The notes under the pieces were generated by a model. That model made no database searches, had not been told where the DNA came from, and was given only the letters and a program-made list of their open reading frames with translations. 5,770 nt of DNA, from positions 1 to 5,770 of the forward strand of contig JAPLFT010000213.1 in NCBI GenBank assembly GCA_026390535.1, given 5' to 3'. Shown in pieces: positions 4,813-5,770 of the stretch. The translations under genes were made by a program, and so were the position numbers. The stretch comes from Pseudomonadota bacterium (GTDB taxonomy: Bacteria > Bdellovibrionota > JAFGOL01). The stretch's first letter is position 1. Every line of letters starts with the position of its first letter.

Positions 4813-5481
4813 ATGTTTGTTGTATTTACTGCATTTTGGCTTGGTATTTTAACCTCTATAAGCCCGTGTCCTTTAGCGACCAATATTGCATCAGTTACAT
4901 TCATATCTAAAAAGATCGCACATCCTAAATTTGTGATTATATCAGGACTCTTCTATTCAATAGGAAGAATGCTCGCATACTCTGTCGTAGGGTTTATTGT
5001 CATAAAGTCTTTTATGGGCGTTCCAGCTATTGCCAATTTACTACAAAAATATATGAATATGGCTTTGGGACCAATTTTAATATTAATCGGTATTTTTTTA
5101 ATCGACGTTATAAAGCTAAATATAAAAGGGTTCTCAATATCTAAGGATAAATTTGAAAAGCTCTCAAATTCAGGGGCACTTGGCTCTTTTGTTTTAGGTT
5201 TTATTTTTGCTTTATCTTTTTGCCCTGTTTCTGCAGCTTTATTTTTTGGAAGTTTAATTCCATTATCTTTAAGTTCAAATATAGGGGCTGTTTTACCTTT
5301 TGTATATGGCTTCGCTACTGGATTACCCGTTTTAGCTTTTGCTGTTTTAACAGCACTTGGCGTTAAAGCTGTTAGTTCATGGATTAACAAAGCCAGTAAG
5401 CTAGAGTTATATGCAAGAAGAATCACAGGGGCTGTATTTATAATTGTAGGGATTTATTACGTCGCAATTATCTTTAGTTAG
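4813..5481 (+). CDS. arsG: ArsG-like membrane transporter of the DsbD/CcdA superfamily
   Basis: A 222-residue integral membrane protein with about six hydrophobic segments in two similar halves. Each half begins with a Cys-Pro element: LTSISPCPLATNIASVTFI (Cys19) and ALSFCPVSAALFFGSLIPLS (Cys137). This paired-Cys layout is that of the DsbD/CcdA family of transmembrane thiol-electron carriers. The SPCPLATNIA form is typical of proteins annotated as ArsG, an efflux permease for amino-aromatic arsenicals. It starts 11 bases after the ArsF-like gene with AGAGGA (4803-4808) as ribosome site. Because the gene pairs with an exported CxxC protein, the protein could carry electrons across the membrane rather than, or as well as, arsenicals. 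Both readings are open. Family is firm, substrate inferred. Confidence 0.8.
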   Translation: MFVVFTAFWLGILTSISPCPLATNIASVTFISKKIAHPKFVIISGLFYSIGRMLAYSVVGFIVIKSFMGVPAIANLLQKYMNMALGPILILIGIFLIDVIKLNIKGFSISKDKFEKLSNSGALGSFVLGFIFALSFCPVSAALFFGSLIPLSLSSNIGAVLPFVYGFATGLPVLAFAVLTALGVKAVSSWINKASKLELYARRITGAVFIIVGIYYVAIIFS

Positions 5482-5495
5482 GGAGGTAAACAAGA

Positions 5496-5770
5496 ATGAC
5501 GAAGCACTTAAAATTTTTGGATAGGTTCTTAACTGTATGGATATTCCTAGCAATGTTTATTGGTGTAATGCTGGGATATGTCTTTCCAAGTGTAGTCCCA
5601 TTTATAAATAGATTTAATGTGGGGACAACATCTATTCCGATAGCCATTGGGTTAATACTAATGATGTATCCTCCTCTTGCGAAAGTTAAATATGAAGAGA
5701 TGGGGCGTGTCTTTACAAATAAAAAAGTTCTTACACTTTCTTTAATTCAGAACTGGGTAATCGGTCCAAT
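5496..5770 (+). CDS. acr3: ACR3-family arsenite exporter, N-terminal part (runs off window)
   Basis: The first 91 residues are visible and the gene continues past the right edge; full-length ACR3 proteins are about 350 residues. Recognisable ACR3 blocks are LDRFLTVWIFLAMFIGVMLG (first membrane segment), then TSIPIAIGLILMMYPPLAKV and SLIQNWVIGP. In known members a conserved Cys in a later helix is needed for As(III) transport; it is beyond the window. The start is set by GGGAGGT (5481-5487) eight bases before ATG 5496, and the gene lies 14 bases after the ArsG-like stop. It gives the operon its inorganic arsenite efflux function. Some genomes label this gene arsB, although it is unrelated in sequence to the classical ArsB pump. 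Confidence 0.93.
   Translation, partial: MTKHLKFLDRFLTVWIFLAMFIGVMLGYVFPSVVPFINRFNVGTTSIPIAIGLILMMYPPLAKVKYEEMGRVFTNKKVLTLSLIQNWVIGP

Noticed and set aside
4953..5426. 157-residue open frame antisense to the ArsG-like gene
   Set aside because: The Lys/Pro-rich, low-complexity product is what an antisense reading of a membrane protein gives; the + strand has clear family motifs and a ribosome site.
1..5770. CRISPR array or toxin-antitoxin pair
   Set aside because: No regularly spaced repeats were seen on reading, and the only small genes have clear ars-related family signatures.

Overview
The window joins two regions of different character. The left part (about 1-2160) looks like a worn insertion area next to a tRNA gene. 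It starts inside a tRNA 3' end on the + strand. It then holds the decayed C-terminal end of an ISL3-type transposase (- strand) and a - strand gene for a secreted lipoprotein with a phosphatidylinositol-specific phospholipase C (PI-PLC) X domain. That gene is broken by one in-frame TGA. The part ends with a second copy of the tRNA 3' end (20 of 20 bases identical, 2.1 kb from the first), preceded by a damaged piece of what looks like initiator tRNA-fMet. The layout suggests repeated insertion at a tRNA-fMet locus, although no integrase lies in the window.

The right part (about 2318-5770) is a compact + strand arsenic operon of clearly lower G+C. A consensus-like promoter (TTGACT, 17 bases, TATTAT) has a perfect 24-bp palindrome starting at its -10 box. 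Behind it come a DUF134-family helix-turn-helix protein, an ArsP/DUF318-type permease, a 76-residue thioredoxin-like protein, a cysteine-rich DGC-domain protein, an exported ArsF-like CxxC protein, an ArsG-like membrane transporter and the start of an ACR3 arsenite exporter, which runs off the window. Gaps are 0-14 bases, and two junctions overlap at ATGA, so all seven are probably one transcript.

Proposed joint role: the permease, ArsG-like protein and ACR3 would remove different arsenic species (trivalent organoarsenicals, amino-aromatic arsenicals, inorganic arsenite). The thioredoxin-like, DGC and ArsF-like proteins would supply thiol or redox chemistry in the cytoplasm and outside the membrane. 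No ArsR and no ArsC are visible in the window. The DUF134 protein, with three N-terminal cysteines and a C-terminal Cys-Cys pair, is therefore the best candidate for the arsenic-responsive regulator. This is an inference.

Host: a Gram-negative, probably anaerobic bacterium is likely (lipoprotein signal, gene set with DUF134, ArsF/ArsG and ACR3). Groups such as Desulfuromonadales/Geobacterales or Deferribacterota fit what I know of these families, but the window does not settle this.
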